Made by a program: the position numbers and the translations under genes. This document shows, piece after piece, positions 1 through 8,508 of a stretch of 64,000 bases of DNA. The DNA comes from Dokdonella_A sp963775445. Its GTDB lineage: Bacteria > Pseudomonadota > Gammaproteobacteria > Xanthomonadales > Rhodanobacteraceae. Numbering within the stretch: the stretch's first letter is position 1; the number at the start of each line of letters is the position of its first letter. The DNA is taken from NCBI GenBank assembly GCA_963775445.1, contig CAVZIT010000004.1, positions 806,001 through 870,000 on the forward strand, in the 5' to 3' direction. The notes under the pieces are model-generated. The model saw only the letters and a program-made list of their open reading frames with translations, searched no databases and was not told the DNA's origin.

Positions 1-110
1 ATGGAGGCGTGCGCCATGGATTCAAGCGCAGATCGTCGGCACAATGCGCGCCCATTTTCGCGTGGTTCGTCGCCGCCAAAGCCCGGACCCGCCCGTTTCT
101 GGAGACCTTG

Positions 111-1565
111 ATGCAGCACCCAGACATCCGCTCGGCCGCGCGCCCGAAGCCCGATCAGCCGTTGACCGACATTGCCGACTACGTCGTCGATACCAAAATC
201 GACTCGGACGAAGCGTTCGAGACAGCCCGTTTCATGCTGCTCGATTCATTCGCTTGCGCGATGCTCGCGATGAAGTTTCCGCAATGTGTCAACGAGCTCG
301 GACCCCTCGTCCCGGGCGCGACCCTGGCGGGTGGCGCTCGCGTGCCGGGAACCGATTACGAACTCGATCCGGCGCAGGCGGCATTTTCCATCGGCACGCA
401 GATCCGCTGGCTCGATTTCAACGATACCTGGCTCGCCGCCGAGTGGGGGCATCCATCGGACAATCTGGGTGCGATCCTGGCGGTCGCCGATTACCTTGGC
501 CGCGGGTCCGAAGCGCGCGATCGCGACAGCATGACGATGCGTGATGTCTTGCGTTACGCAATCAAGGCGCACGAGATTCAGGGGTGCTACGCCCTCAGGA
601 ACAGTTTCAACAGCGTGGGTCTCGATCATGTGATCCTGGTGCGTCTGGCGTCGACCGCGGTGGCGACCGCCATGATGGGCGGTGGCAAGGACGAAATCAT
701 CAACGCCGTATCCCAATGCTGGATCGACAATGGCGCGTTGCGTACCTATCGGCACGCACCGAATACCGGGCCGCGCAAGAGCTGGGCGGCGGGCGACGCG
801 TGCCGCCGCGCGGTGATACACGCGCTCAACGCAGTTCGCAAGCGTGCGCCCGGATATCCGTCGGCCTTGTCCGCAAAAACCTGGGGCTTTTACGACGTCG
901 CATTCGGTGGAAAGACGTTCGAATTCGAGCGACCGTTCGGAAGCTACGTGATGGAGAATGTCCTTTTCAAGATCAGCTTTCCGGCCGAGTTTCATGCACA
1001 GACCGCAGTCGAATGCGCGCTGCAACTGCACCCACAGGTTGCGGGCAGGCTCGATCACGTCGAGCGTGTCGTGATCGAGACGCAACAAGCGGGTTGCCGC
1101 ATCATCGACAAGACCGGTCCGCTCGCGAACTATGCGGATCGGGACCATTGCATCCAGTACATGGTTGCGCTGCCTCTGATCTTCGGGCGCCTGGTGGCGG
1201 ACGATTACGGCGATGCCGTCGCTGCCGATCCGCGCATCGATGCCTTGCGCGCGAAAATGGTGGTTCGCGAAAATGAGCGTTTCACGCGCGATTACTTCGA
1301 TCCGGCCAAACGCTACATCGGCAACTCCGTCCAGGTGTTTTTTGCGGACGGCACGCACACCGATAAAATATCGATTGATTATCCGGTTGGCCATCGTCGC
1401 CGCCGTGACGAAGGCGTGCCTCTCTTGCGCAAGAAATTCGAAGCGGCGATATCCGGTGCGCTTGCGCCCGCGCGCGTCGCGCAAATCCTCGAAGTTTCCA
1501 GCGATTCGAGAGCTTTCGACGCCATGCCGATCGGGCGCTGGGTTGATCTCTTCGTCGTGACCTGA
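111..1565 (+). CDS. prpD: 2-methylcitrate dehydratase PrpD
   Basis: PrpD dehydrates 2-methylcitrate to 2-methyl-cis-aconitate in the cytoplasmic methylcitrate cycle that burns propionyl-CoA. The 484-residue product matches enterobacterial PrpD (483 residues) in length and almost block for block. I recognise the conserved stretches RWLDFNDTWLAAEWGHPSDN, HEIQGC, the NSFN-VGLDHV block, TYRHAPNTG-RKSWAAGDA, GSYVMENVLFKISFPAEFH, DRDHCIQYMVA and a YP-GH-RRR motif near the end. An upstream in-frame start exists, but the ATG at 111 is preferred because GGAG lies just upstream and the protein then starts where the family does. The rest of a prp operon would lie to the left of the window. The first 110 bases hold nothing I can assign. 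Confidence 0.95.
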   Translation: MQHPDIRSAARPKPDQPLTDIADYVVDTKIDSDEAFETARFMLLDSFACAMLAMKFPQCVNELGPLVPGATLAGGARVPGTDYELDPAQAAFSIGTQIRWLDFNDTWLAAEWGHPSDNLGAILAVADYLGRGSEARDRDSMTMRDVLRYAIKAHEIQGCYALRNSFNSVGLDHVILVRLASTAVATAMMGGGKDEIINAVSQCWIDNGALRTYRHAPNTGPRKSWAAGDACRRAVIHALNAVRKRAPGYPSALSAKTWGFYDVAFGGKTFEFERPFGSYVMENVLFKISFPAEFHAQTAVECALQLHPQVAGRLDHVERVVIETQQAGCRIIDKTGPLANYADRDHCIQYMVALPLIFGRLVADDYGDAVAADPRIDALRAKMVVRENERFTRDYFDPAKRYIGNSVQVFFADGTHTDKISIDYPVGHRRRRDEGVPLLRKKFEAAISGALAPARVAQILEVSSDSRAFDAMPIGRWVDLFVVT

Positions 1566-1652
1566 CTTGCTGCTTAACATGAGGAATCAAATTAGTTGCA
1601 ACCATTTGATTTACAAGACAATAAAATATTCGAGCCAAGTGTTAAAAACGTG

Positions 1653-1681
1653 TTCCCTTCGTTCAAGGAATGCCCTAGAAT
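1653..1681 (+). promoter_or_regulatory. Possible promoter of the OmpA-family gene
   Basis: TTCCCT (1653-1658) and TAGAAT (1676-1681) are separated by 17 bases in an AT-richer 180-base gap after prpD. The -10 matches the consensus well and the -35 poorly. The gene downstream also has a strong AAGGAG ribosome site at about 1735-1740, six bases before ATG 1747. Confidence 0.3.
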
Positions 1682-1746
1682 AGCCACGGCTGGCGTCTCG
1701 GGCATGATGCGGACGCATAAGACCAAACGAAAAAAAGGAGATAGTG

Positions 1747-2889
1747 ATGAAACGTAAGGCCTTGTATGCGCTGCTCGCGATGACGATGTGCGGTGGCTTT
1801 ACCGCTGCGCACGCGCAGGATTACAGCAATTCGACCTGGTATCTCGCCCCGCGCATCGGCGTGGTGATCCCGGATAGCTCCCGCGGTACCGATACCTCGT
1901 TCCTCAGCGGAATCGGCGCGGGTGTGTGGGTGAATCCTAACCTCGCAGTTGATTTCGAATACACGATCAACAACGCGGATTTTTCCAGCAGTTCATTTCG
2001 CAACGGTCACGAATGGGAAAGCGTAGGCTTGGACGTTGCCGGACGCTGGTTCTTCGGTGACCAGGGCGCGCAGTGGCGGCCTTACGTGATGGTCGGCCTT
2101 GGTGCCGAGCGCCACGCGGCCTATTCAGGCACCATCCAGCACAACGGTTGGGATCCGATGGCCACCGTGGGTGGTGGTATCCAGTGGAATCTGTCCGACC
2201 GCATGGCGCTGCGCGGTGAACTCGCTGCCCGTTACGACCACGACAACAATTCGTTGCGCGGCCAGTTTCCGGGTGCCGAGGACCACAATCACTACGTCGA
2301 TGGCCTTGCCACCGTCGCATTGCTCGTGAACTTTGGCGGGGCCGCGCCGCCGCCGCCGCCGGCGCCGCCGCCGGCAGCACCGCCACCGGCCCCCGATTGC
2401 CACACGCTCGACGACGATCATGATGGGGTCAACAACTGTGACGACCGCTGCCCGGATACGGCTGCCGGCACCGTGGTTGGTCCGGATGGCTGTCCGCAAA
2501 AGGTCGTGATCGACCTGCGCGGCGTGAACTTCAAGTTCGATCGTCCGAAGCCGGGTGAGCACAACATCGACCCGACTTTGCAGACGCCGACTGCGGATTC
2601 CGTCGCGATTCTTGATCAGGCCATCGATGCGCTGAATCGCTACCCGCAGATCAAGGTTGAACTGGACGGCCATACCGACTCGATCGGCACCGACGCGTAC
2701 AACCAGAAGCTGTCGGAGCGTCGCGCGCAGATCGTGAATGACTACCTGACCTCGCACGGAGTCGACGCCAGCCGCATCACGGCCGTCAAGGGCTTCGGCG
2801 AGACCATGCCGATCGACACGAACAAGACCAAGGAAGGGCGTGCGCGCAATCGTCGCACCGAGCTCAAGGTCGAGAATCCGAGTCAGTAA
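1747..2889 (+). CDS. OmpA-family outer membrane protein with thrombospondin type 3 linker
   Basis: This 380-residue envelope protein should tie the outer membrane to peptidoglycan. A signal peptide ending near AHAQ is followed by an OmpA-type eight-strand beta-barrel (about residues 25-195). Next come a proline/alanine-rich hinge (about 200-218) and an Asp-rich calcium-binding-type repeat (DDDHDGVNNCDDRCPDT). The C-terminal OmpA peptidoglycan-binding domain (about 265-375) contains LDGHTDSIGTDAYNQ-LSERRA and GFGE-P with a closing NRR-E motif. An in-frame GTG at 1744 precedes the ATG, but AAGGAG is correctly spaced for ATG 1747. The gene stands alone and is followed by a strong terminator. It is closer to the OprF-like / TSP3-OmpA group than to E. 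coli OmpA. Confidence 0.9.
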   Translation: MKRKALYALLAMTMCGGFTAAHAQDYSNSTWYLAPRIGVVIPDSSRGTDTSFLSGIGAGVWVNPNLAVDFEYTINNADFSSSSFRNGHEWESVGLDVAGRWFFGDQGAQWRPYVMVGLGAERHAAYSGTIQHNGWDPMATVGGGIQWNLSDRMALRGELAARYDHDNNSLRGQFPGAEDHNHYVDGLATVALLVNFGGAAPPPPPAPPPAAPPPAPDCHTLDDDHDGVNNCDDRCPDTAAGTVVGPDGCPQKVVIDLRGVNFKFDRPKPGEHNIDPTLQTPTADSVAILDQAIDALNRYPQIKVELDGHTDSIGTDAYNQKLSERRAQIVNDYLTSHGVDASRITAVKGFGETMPIDTNKTKEGRARNRRTELKVENPSQ

Positions 2890-2911
2890 GCAGAGATTTG
2901 GGAGAGTGACG

Positions 2912-2943
2912 AAAAAGCCCGGCGTGAGCCGGGCTTTTTCTTT
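2912..2943 (+). terminator. Rho-independent terminator after the OmpA-family gene
   Basis: A perfect 12-base-pair stem (2912-2923 with 2928-2939, core AAAGCCCGGC) closes on a GTGA loop and runs into a T-rich tract. Because the stem starts with A residues it could also stop transcription arriving on the minus strand from suhB. Confidence 0.9.
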
Positions 2944-3027
2944 GGGCGAAGTGCAGGCGTTGCGGCGGGTGCCGACATCGATATATCCGGGATTTCGTAC
3001 ATGGCACGCGGCTTTGCGCGGCACGCA

Positions 3028-3828
3028 TCAAGGCACGGATGAGCCGTCAAGATGCGCTGAAATCGATTTGATCATGGCGTCGACCACATGCAGATTTCCC
3101 GCCAGCAGGTTGCCGTTCGCGGGAAGGCCATCCTGGCCGATGAAATCGCAATAGCGCCCCCCCGCTTCGCGAACCAGCAGACAACCCGCGGCCATGTCCC
3201 ACGGCTTCAGACCGAATTCGTAAAAGCCATCCAGGCGGCCCGCTGCGACGTAGGCGATATCGAGTGCGGCCGCCCCGGTGCGCCTGATGTCTTCGGCCGA
3301 GCCAAGCAGCGCGCGCGTCATCTCGATTTGCGCATCCAGATGCGCGCGCTCGCGGTAGGGAAATCCGGTCGCCAGCAGCGCGCCTTCCAGTCCGGGTCGC
3401 GCCCCAACGCGGATGCGCCGATCGTTGAGCAATGCACCGTCCCCGCGGCTCGCGACAAACAGCTCATCGCGCAGCGGATCGAATACGACCGCGTGCGCCG
3501 GCTCGCCATTTTCGAGCATCGCGATCGATACTGCGAAATGCGGAAATCCGCGCAGATAATTGTGCGTGCCGTCCAGCGGGTCGATGACCCAGGTGAAACG
3601 GGATGTGCCGCTCGCACCGCTCTCTTCACCGAGAATGGCGTGTGCCGGAAACGCACGTCTGAGTTCGCGGACTATTTCCGCTTCCGCCTTTCTATCGACG
3701 TCGGAAACGTAGTCGAAGCGTTGTTTCTCCACGACGTTGAGACTGTCGAGGCGATTCATGTGGCGTACGATAATCTGTCCGGCCGCGCGCGCCGCGCGAA
3801 CCGCGACTGTCAAAGCGGGTCTGGACAT
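3028..3828 (-). CDS. suhB: Inositol monophosphatase family protein SuhB
   Basis: The 266-residue protein is a Mg-dependent phosphatase of the inositol-monophosphatase superfamily. In gammaproteobacteria SuhB also joins the rRNA antitermination complex. Metal-site motifs are intact: GEES (residues 67-70), DPLDGTHN (83-90) and the C-terminal WDMAAG (210-215). Length fits SuhB. It diverges from trmJ, the arrangement seen in many gammaproteobacteria, which supports suhB rather than cysQ or a histidinol-phosphatase paralogue. About 140 bases separate the two starts and should hold both promoters. Confidence 0.92.
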   Translation of the reverse strand: MSRPALTVAVRAARAAGQIIVRHMNRLDSLNVVEKQRFDYVSDVDRKAEAEIVRELRRAFPAHAILGEESGASGTSRFTWVIDPLDGTHNYLRGFPHFAVSIAMLENGEPAHAVVFDPLRDELFVASRGDGALLNDRRIRVGARPGLEGALLATGFPYRERAHLDAQIEMTRALLGSAEDIRRTGAAALDIAYVAAGRLDGFYEFGLKPWDMAAGCLLVREAGGRYCDFIGQDGLPANGNLLAGNLHVVDAMIKSISAHLDGSSVP

Positions 3829-3971
3829 GATTTTTCCGGGGATCGGCTGGAAAAGAACGCGCTGCGGCGGGGGTCGACGCGAGCGGCGCGCAGGTTAGCA
3901 GATCGATTCACCTCGCGCCAAACGGGAATGCAAGCGGATCCAATGTTGACAGATCGAATGGCGGAATCGGC

Positions 3972-4778
3972 ATGAGCGAAAATATCAGCCTGGCCGATGT
4001 TGGATCCAGAGTCCGGTTCGTGCTGGTCAGCACGTCGCATCCAGGGAACATCGGCGCCGCCGCGCGCGCGATCCGGACCATGGGATTCAGCCGTCTTGCG
4101 CTGGTCGCACCCCAGCGTTTTCCGCACGCCGATGCGATTGCACTGGCTTCCGGCGCCAATGCGGTACTCGAAAATGCCGTGGTTTCAGCCAATCTCGCAG
4201 ATGCGATTGCCGAGTGCCAGCTGGTAATTGGCGCGACGGCGCGCAGGCGCGGCGTCGCGCTTCCAGAACTGGGGCCGCGTGAGGCGGCCGCGAGTTTGGT
4301 GGCGGCCGCCCAGGAGGGCGCCGAGGTGGCTGTGCTGTTCGGGAATGAGCGGTCTGGCCTCGACAATAACGAGTTGGCGCGTTGCCACGCAGCGCTGACG
4401 ATCCCGAGCGACCCGGCGTTTGCCTCGCTGAACCTCGCGCAGGCGGTGCAGGTCGTGGCCTACGAGTTGCGGCTTGCGCAGCACAACTTGTCGATAGCTC
4501 CGAAAAGGCACCGAACCGACGCACCCGCCAGCAGCGCACAAATGGAAGGGTTCTTCGGGCATCTGGCCGACCTGCTTGACGATATCGATTTCCACAAGGG
4601 ACGCTCGCCGCGCACGATCATGTGGCGCTTGCGGCGGCTGTTCCTGCGCGCGCAACCCGATCAGCGCGAATTACGCATACTTCGCGGCATCTTCAGCGAT
4701 GCCCAGCGCAGCGTGCGATTGGCTCGCAGTGCCGACGATGAGCAGGGCGCGAGCGATGAACGTCTGGGGAGCCTCTGA
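3972..4778 (+). CDS. trmJ: tRNA (cytidine/uridine-2'-O)-methyltransferase TrmJ
   Basis: TrmJ 2'-O-methylates position 32 of the tRNA anticodon loop using S-adenosylmethionine. The 268-residue product has the SPOUT trefoil-knot signatures: an N-terminal STSHPGNIGAAARAIRTMG block (residues about 20-38), LFGNERSGL (122-130) and IPSDPAFASLNLAQAVQVVAYE (144-165), which closely parallel E. coli TrmJ. A helical extension after residue 175 completes the usual length. It is transcribed away from suhB and ends inside the first of four consecutive hairpins. Confidence 0.93.
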   Translation: MSENISLADVGSRVRFVLVSTSHPGNIGAAARAIRTMGFSRLALVAPQRFPHADAIALASGANAVLENAVVSANLADAIAECQLVIGATARRRGVALPELGPREAAASLVAAAQEGAEVAVLFGNERSGLDNNELARCHAALTIPSDPAFASLNLAQAVQVVAYELRLAQHNLSIAPKRHRTDAPASSAQMEGFFGHLADLLDDIDFHKGRSPRTIMWRLRRLFLRAQPDQRELRILRGIFSDAQRSVRLARSADDEQGASDERLGSL

Positions 4779-4875
4779 TTTTGATCAGAAGCTCCGCGGG
4801 CCGAGGACGGCCCGCCGAAGATCAAGCGCACGAGCGCTTGATCTGGCGTGCTCCGGCAAACCCAGGATGGGTTTG
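4774..4875. repeat. Four consecutive perfect stem-loops between convergent trmJ and the exoD-like gene
   Basis: Four inverted repeats follow one another with gaps of only a few bases. They are 4774-4779/4784-4789 (6 bp, loop TTTG, includes the trmJ stop), 4796-4802/4809-4815 (7 bp, 6-base loop), 4819-4829/4834-4844 (11 bp, loop ACGA, arm AGATCAAGCGC) and 4857-4864/4868-4875 (8 bp, loop GGA). None is followed by a T tract. They probably protect or end the converging transcripts. I see no second copy of these arms in the window. Confidence 0.75.
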
Positions 4876-4887
4876 TTCAGAGTCTTC

Positions 4888-5493
4888 CTAGCTCTGGTAC
4901 CAGCGCTCCAGAAACGCCAGGATGGCGTGACTGAACCCGAGCAGCACGGCGACGATGCCAATGGTCGCTACCCATACGGCGACGAGCAGCGCGCCATCGC
5001 GTTCGATGAGCGCCACCGCGAACGCGAGCAACACGACACCAAACGGATAGTTGGTGAAGGGAATCGGCAACGCGAGTGCCGTTCCAAGCAGAATCAACAA
5101 CAAGCCACTCAGACGATGGGCGGGATGGTCGGTCAGACGCTCCATGCGTGGGCGGCAGATATGTTCCAGCCAGCGCAGCACGGGCGAAATCCGCGCAACG
5201 AAGCGCACCACTGACGTGCGTGCAAGACCACGCCGCAACAGCGCCGGCGGCAACCATGGTTGCTCGAGGCCGATCAGCATCTGCACTCCAAGTCCGATGA
5301 CGAGTACGCCCATGACGCCGCCTATGCCAATGGGCGCAGGGATGAAGTTGGGCAAGGCCAAGGCGAGCAACAGGAATCCGAACGCGCGTTCGGCCAGCGG
5401 CTCGAGAAATTCGCCGAGCGTGATGGTGTCGCCACTTTGCCGGGCGATAGTCTGCTGCAACAGATCAGTGGTGCGCGGGCCGTGCTTGTTCAT
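4888..5493 (-). CDS. ExoD-family exopolysaccharide synthesis membrane protein
   Basis: The product is 201 residues from ATG 5493. It opens with a soluble segment (LLQQTIARQSGDTITLGEFLEPLAERAFG in two parts), then carries several hydrophobic segments including a proline-rich LPNFIPAP-IGIGGVMG stretch and a GTALALPIPFTNYPF stretch. That layout is typical of the ExoD family, whose members affect exopolysaccharide production or alkaline tolerance in rhizobia but whose biochemical role is not settled. An upstream in-frame ATG would add 41 residues of low-complexity non-family sequence, so the shorter start is chosen, although no good ribosome site is visible. It lies 46 bases after the CorC-like gene and is probably co-transcribed. 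Confidence 0.8.
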   Translation of the reverse strand: MNKHGPRTTDLLQQTIARQSGDTITLGEFLEPLAERAFGFLLLALALPNFIPAPIGIGGVMGVLVIGLGVQMLIGLEQPWLPPALLRRGLARTSVVRFVARISPVLRWLEHICRPRMERLTDHPAHRLSGLLLILLGTALALPIPFTNYPFGVVLLAFAVALIERDGALLVAVWVATIGIVAVLLGFSHAILAFLERWYQS

Positions 5494-5539
5494 GCTGTGC
5501 GTCGTGATTGCGCCGCGATGCAGTCTCGCCGCATCGCCT

Positions 5540-6853
5540 TCAGGCTTCGCCGCTCTCGCGCTCAGGTGCGATGCGCAGCTTGTCGATGCGTGCGCCATCG
5601 AGATCGACGACCTCAAAGCGGAATCCGGACCAGTTGAAGTGTTCGCCCGCTTCCGGAATGCGGCCGAACTGCGTCACCACCATGCCGGCTGCAGTGCGAA
5701 AATCATGCTCGTCCTCGTTGGGCAGGTGATTCAAGTCCAGCAGTTCGCGCAGATCGTCGGTCGAGACACCGCCATCGACCAGCCAACTTCCATCGTCACA
5801 TTGCACGATCGGTTGCTCGCGTGTCTCGACCAGTGGCGTGGCGATCTTGCCGACCACGGCGGCAAGGAGATCGTTGAGCGTGACCAGGCCGTCGATCTCG
5901 CCGTATTCATCAACGACCAGTGCGAGTGGCGTTTCCGCATCGCGAAATTCCTCGAGCAGGTGCAGCGCTCGCGCCGTGGCGGGCACGTAAAGCGGGCGGA
6001 CCATGGTCCGGAACAGATCCGGTCGCGGCTCTTCGCCCATGTGGCCGATGAGCCGCTTGACTTCAAGCACGCCGAGGACGTCCTCTTCATCTCCGCGGCA
6101 CACCGGATAGCGCGAATAGGGGGTTTCACGCATGACTGCGAAGTTCTCCTCGAAACTGGCGGCGGCATCAAGCCACGCGATCCGGGTGCGTGGAGTCATC
6201 AGGCTGTCGACGGTTCTGTCGCCGAGACGCAGCACGCGATTGACCATGTTGTGTTCATCGGAATCGATGACGCCCTGCTCCGCGCTTTCGGCGACCAGCA
6301 GCCGTATCTCCTCTTCGCTGACCTGCTCGCGGGTTGCCTTGTCCAGATGCATCAGATGCAACAGCGCACGCGTGAGCCAGATCAGGACGAACGCTGCCGG
6401 AGTTGCGATCCAGGTCAGCACCCGCATTGGCAGCACCACGGCGATCGCGATGCGCTCCGGGTTCACCAGTGCGACACGCTTGGGCAACAATTCGCCGAGC
6501 AGCATGTTGGCGAAGGTGATGCCGGCGACGCTTGCGGCGACTCCGAGCGGGACGGCATACGGCCTCAGCCACGTGACGCCCAACGCCGCCAGGTGCTGAC
6601 CGATGCTGTCGCCGATGCTCGCGCCGAGGGCCGTACCTGTCCCAATGCTGAGCAAGGTGATGAACACCTGCACGGTGGCGAGAAAGCGTTCCGGTTGCTG
6701 GGTCAGCGCGAGGGTCAGATTGGCGCGGCGTTCGGCACCCGCGGCAAGATGCTTGAGGCGGCTTGCACGCGAGGTCATCAGCGCCATCTCGCTGAGCGCA
6801 AAGAATCCGTTCATGAGCGCAAGCACGATGACCAGCGCGATTTCGATCAGCAT
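5540..6853 (-). CDS. HlyC/CorC family CBS-domain membrane protein
   Basis: This 437-residue protein has the full CNNM-CBS-CorC architecture. An N-terminal CNNM membrane domain with several transmembrane helices (about residues 1-190) is followed by a paired CBS domain (about 205-330; MTPRTRIAWLD and VVDEYGEIDGLVTLNDLL segments) and a C-terminal transporter-associated CorC/HlyC domain (about 345-430; ending near GFRFEVVDLDGARIDKLRI in part). Relatives are linked to magnesium or cobalt efflux or tolerance and, in one E. coli case, to polyamine export, so the substrate is not fixed. ATG 6853 has AAAAGGA about seven bases upstream and is preferred to an in-frame start 14 codons earlier. Confidence 0.88.
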   Translation of the reverse strand: MLIEIALVIVLALMNGFFALSEMALMTSRASRLKHLAAGAERRANLTLALTQQPERFLATVQVFITLLSIGTGTALGASIGDSIGQHLAALGVTWLRPYAVPLGVAASVAGITFANMLLGELLPKRVALVNPERIAIAVVLPMRVLTWIATPAAFVLIWLTRALLHLMHLDKATREQVSEEEIRLLVAESAEQGVIDSDEHNMVNRVLRLGDRTVDSLMTPRTRIAWLDAAASFEENFAVMRETPYSRYPVCRGDEEDVLGVLEVKRLIGHMGEEPRPDLFRTMVRPLYVPATARALHLLEEFRDAETPLALVVDEYGEIDGLVTLNDLLAAVVGKIATPLVETREQPIVQCDDGSWLVDGGVSTDDLRELLDLNHLPNEDEHDFRTAAGMVVTQFGRIPEAGEHFNWSGFRFEVVDLDGARIDKLRIAPERESGEA

Positions 6854-6916
6854 CGGGGTCCTTTTTCCCCCAGCGACAAGCGCTGAGTGTAACAATCGGC
6901 GGTGGCGGTCCGCATA

Positions 6917-8314
6917 TCAGCCAAGAAGGCCACTGCGAAAATGCGTGGCATTGATCAGCAGATGGGTGGCGATGGCCAGCACATAGCCCAACGCGATCGC
7001 CCAGACCCAGCGCAGGTGGCCGAGGAAGGTGTATTGCCGGCGTGAGACGCCCATCAACGCCACGCCGGCAGCCGAGCCGACCGCAAGAAGGCTTCCGCCG
7101 ATGCCCGCCGTCAGCGTGATCAATAGCCACTGTCCATGATCCATCGTGGGTCCCATCTCGAGTACCGAGAACATGATCGGAATATTGTCGACGACGGCCG
7201 ACAAGGTGCCCATCGCAGTATTCGCGATCGTCGCGCCGAATCCGCCGTACAGCGCGTGCGATACCAGTTCCAGCCACCCGAGCGTGGCGAGTCCGCCAAC
7301 GCACAGCAGCACGCCATAGAAAAACAGCAGCGTGTCCCACTCGGCATTGGCAATGATGCGAAATATCGAATAGGTCTCCATCGGCACGCCCGCGACGAGT
7401 GCGTAGCGGCGTTGCTGATGATCGATGTGGAATGCGTACAGATTCAGCAGAGCCAGTCCGGCCATCATGCCGAATACCGGAGGCATCGCCAGCCATTGAC
7501 GGGCCGTGACCGTGATCGCAACGGTCAGCGCGAACAGCAGACAGATGCCGGCACCGCCATGCCTTATGCGCGCCTCCTCGCGCACCGGGGGCGGGCGCCC
7601 CCGCGGCAAGGCGAAATGCATGATCGCTGCGGGAATCAGCCACGCGACCAGCGCAGGAACGATGAGCCTGAAAAACTCGAAGAACTCGACGCGCCCCGCT
7701 TGCCAGACCATCAACGTGGTGATGTCGCCGAACGCGCACCACGCGCCGCCGGCATTGGCCGCCACCACCAGATTGACCAACGCGATCCGGACAAACTGCG
7801 TATTGCCTGCGCCGACGGCGAGTATCACGGCCGAGATGATCAGCGAGGTGGTGAGATTGTCGAGCAGCGCGGACAGGCAGAACGCGAGCGATCCGGTCGC
7901 CCAGAACAACTGGCGATAGCTCAACGAACGTCGGGTCAACGCAGCACGCAAAGACTCGAATACGTTGCGCTCGCTCATCGCACTGACATAAGTCATCGCC
8001 ACGACCAGGAAGAAGAACAACTCGGCGAATTCGAGAAAGACGCGCTCGAACGCGCCGGCAACGGAGGCTGGGGCGGAATGCAAGGCGGCACCCGACGTCC
8101 AGGCGATCAGCGCCCAGATCACGGCCGCGCCCAGCATGACGGGCTTGGACTTGGGCAGTCCGATGCGCTCTTCGAGGACCACGAAGAGGTACGCCGCGAC
8201 GAAAACGATCAGCGCCAGCCACGCGACCGGCTGATCGGTTAGGCCCGGATGCTGCGCTTCGGCCGCGTGGGCAACAGCGGGTGCGAAGCCGAGCAGGAAC
8301 AACGCTGGCCGCAT
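6917..8314 (-). CDS. nhaD: NhaD-type sodium:proton antiporter
   Basis: The 465-residue polytopic membrane protein of the ion-transporter superfamily should exchange cytoplasmic Na+ (or Li+) for protons. About a dozen hydrophobic segments are visible. Typical NhaD landmarks include a signal-like N-terminus, an SALLDNLTTSLI segment, AANAGGAWCAFGDITTLM, and a late FSVLEMGPTMDHGQWLL-TLTAGIGGS stretch. The start is uncertain: ATG 8314 leads straight into a signal-like segment but lacks a clear ribosome site, and a TTG at 8353 is possible. It lies 63 bases upstream of the CorC-like gene on the same strand, so the minus-strand genes from here to the exoD-like gene look like one ion-transport operon. 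Confidence 0.85.
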   Translation of the reverse strand: MRPALFLLGFAPAVAHAAEAQHPGLTDQPVAWLALIVFVAAYLFVVLEERIGLPKSKPVMLGAAVIWALIAWTSGAALHSAPASVAGAFERVFLEFAELFFFLVVAMTYVSAMSERNVFESLRAALTRRSLSYRQLFWATGSLAFCLSALLDNLTTSLIISAVILAVGAGNTQFVRIALVNLVVAANAGGAWCAFGDITTLMVWQAGRVEFFEFFRLIVPALVAWLIPAAIMHFALPRGRPPPVREEARIRHGGAGICLLFALTVAITVTARQWLAMPPVFGMMAGLALLNLYAFHIDHQQRRYALVAGVPMETYSIFRIIANAEWDTLLFFYGVLLCVGGLATLGWLELVSHALYGGFGATIANTAMGTLSAVVDNIPIMFSVLEMGPTMDHGQWLLITLTAGIGGSLLAVGSAAGVALMGVSRRQYTFLGHLRWVWAIALGYVLAIATHLLINATHFRSGLLG

Positions 8315-8508
8315 TGAAGGAATTCGGGACACCTTTGCGACGCCGTTTCTCAAGGCTTCAGCATAGCAAGCGGCCCCCGGTCGTAAGGCAGGAACGGCAA
8401 TGCAGTACCATGCGCCAGCTGATGCTCGGCGGGCATGGCGCGCCTGCCTTGTCCTTGAGGTGCCGCTCGCCGGTGTCGTTTCTTGTCGAAGCCAGATGGG
8501 TTACCGCG

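Noticed and set aside
1..110. Tail of a prp-operon gene (prpF or acnD) at the left edge
   Set aside because: No frame in these 110 bases gives a convincing family C-terminus, so no feature was called.
246..1580. 444-codon open frame antisense to prpD
   Set aside because: It mirrors a well-conserved prpD gene and encodes no recognisable family. High GC content leaves long open antisense frames throughout this window.
4774..4875. Rho-independent terminator reading of the four hairpins
   Set aside because: None is followed by a run of T on either strand.
5051..6886. 611-codon open frame antisense to the CorC-like and exoD-like genes
   Set aside because: The sense-strand proteins have full domain architectures. 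The antisense product is His/Arg/Gln-rich and matches nothing I recognise.
6255..8222. 655-codon open frame overlapping nhaD and the CorC-like gene on the same strand in another frame
   Set aside because: It spans two real genes and their gap in a shifted frame, with Arg/Ala-rich composition typical of an out-of-frame shadow.
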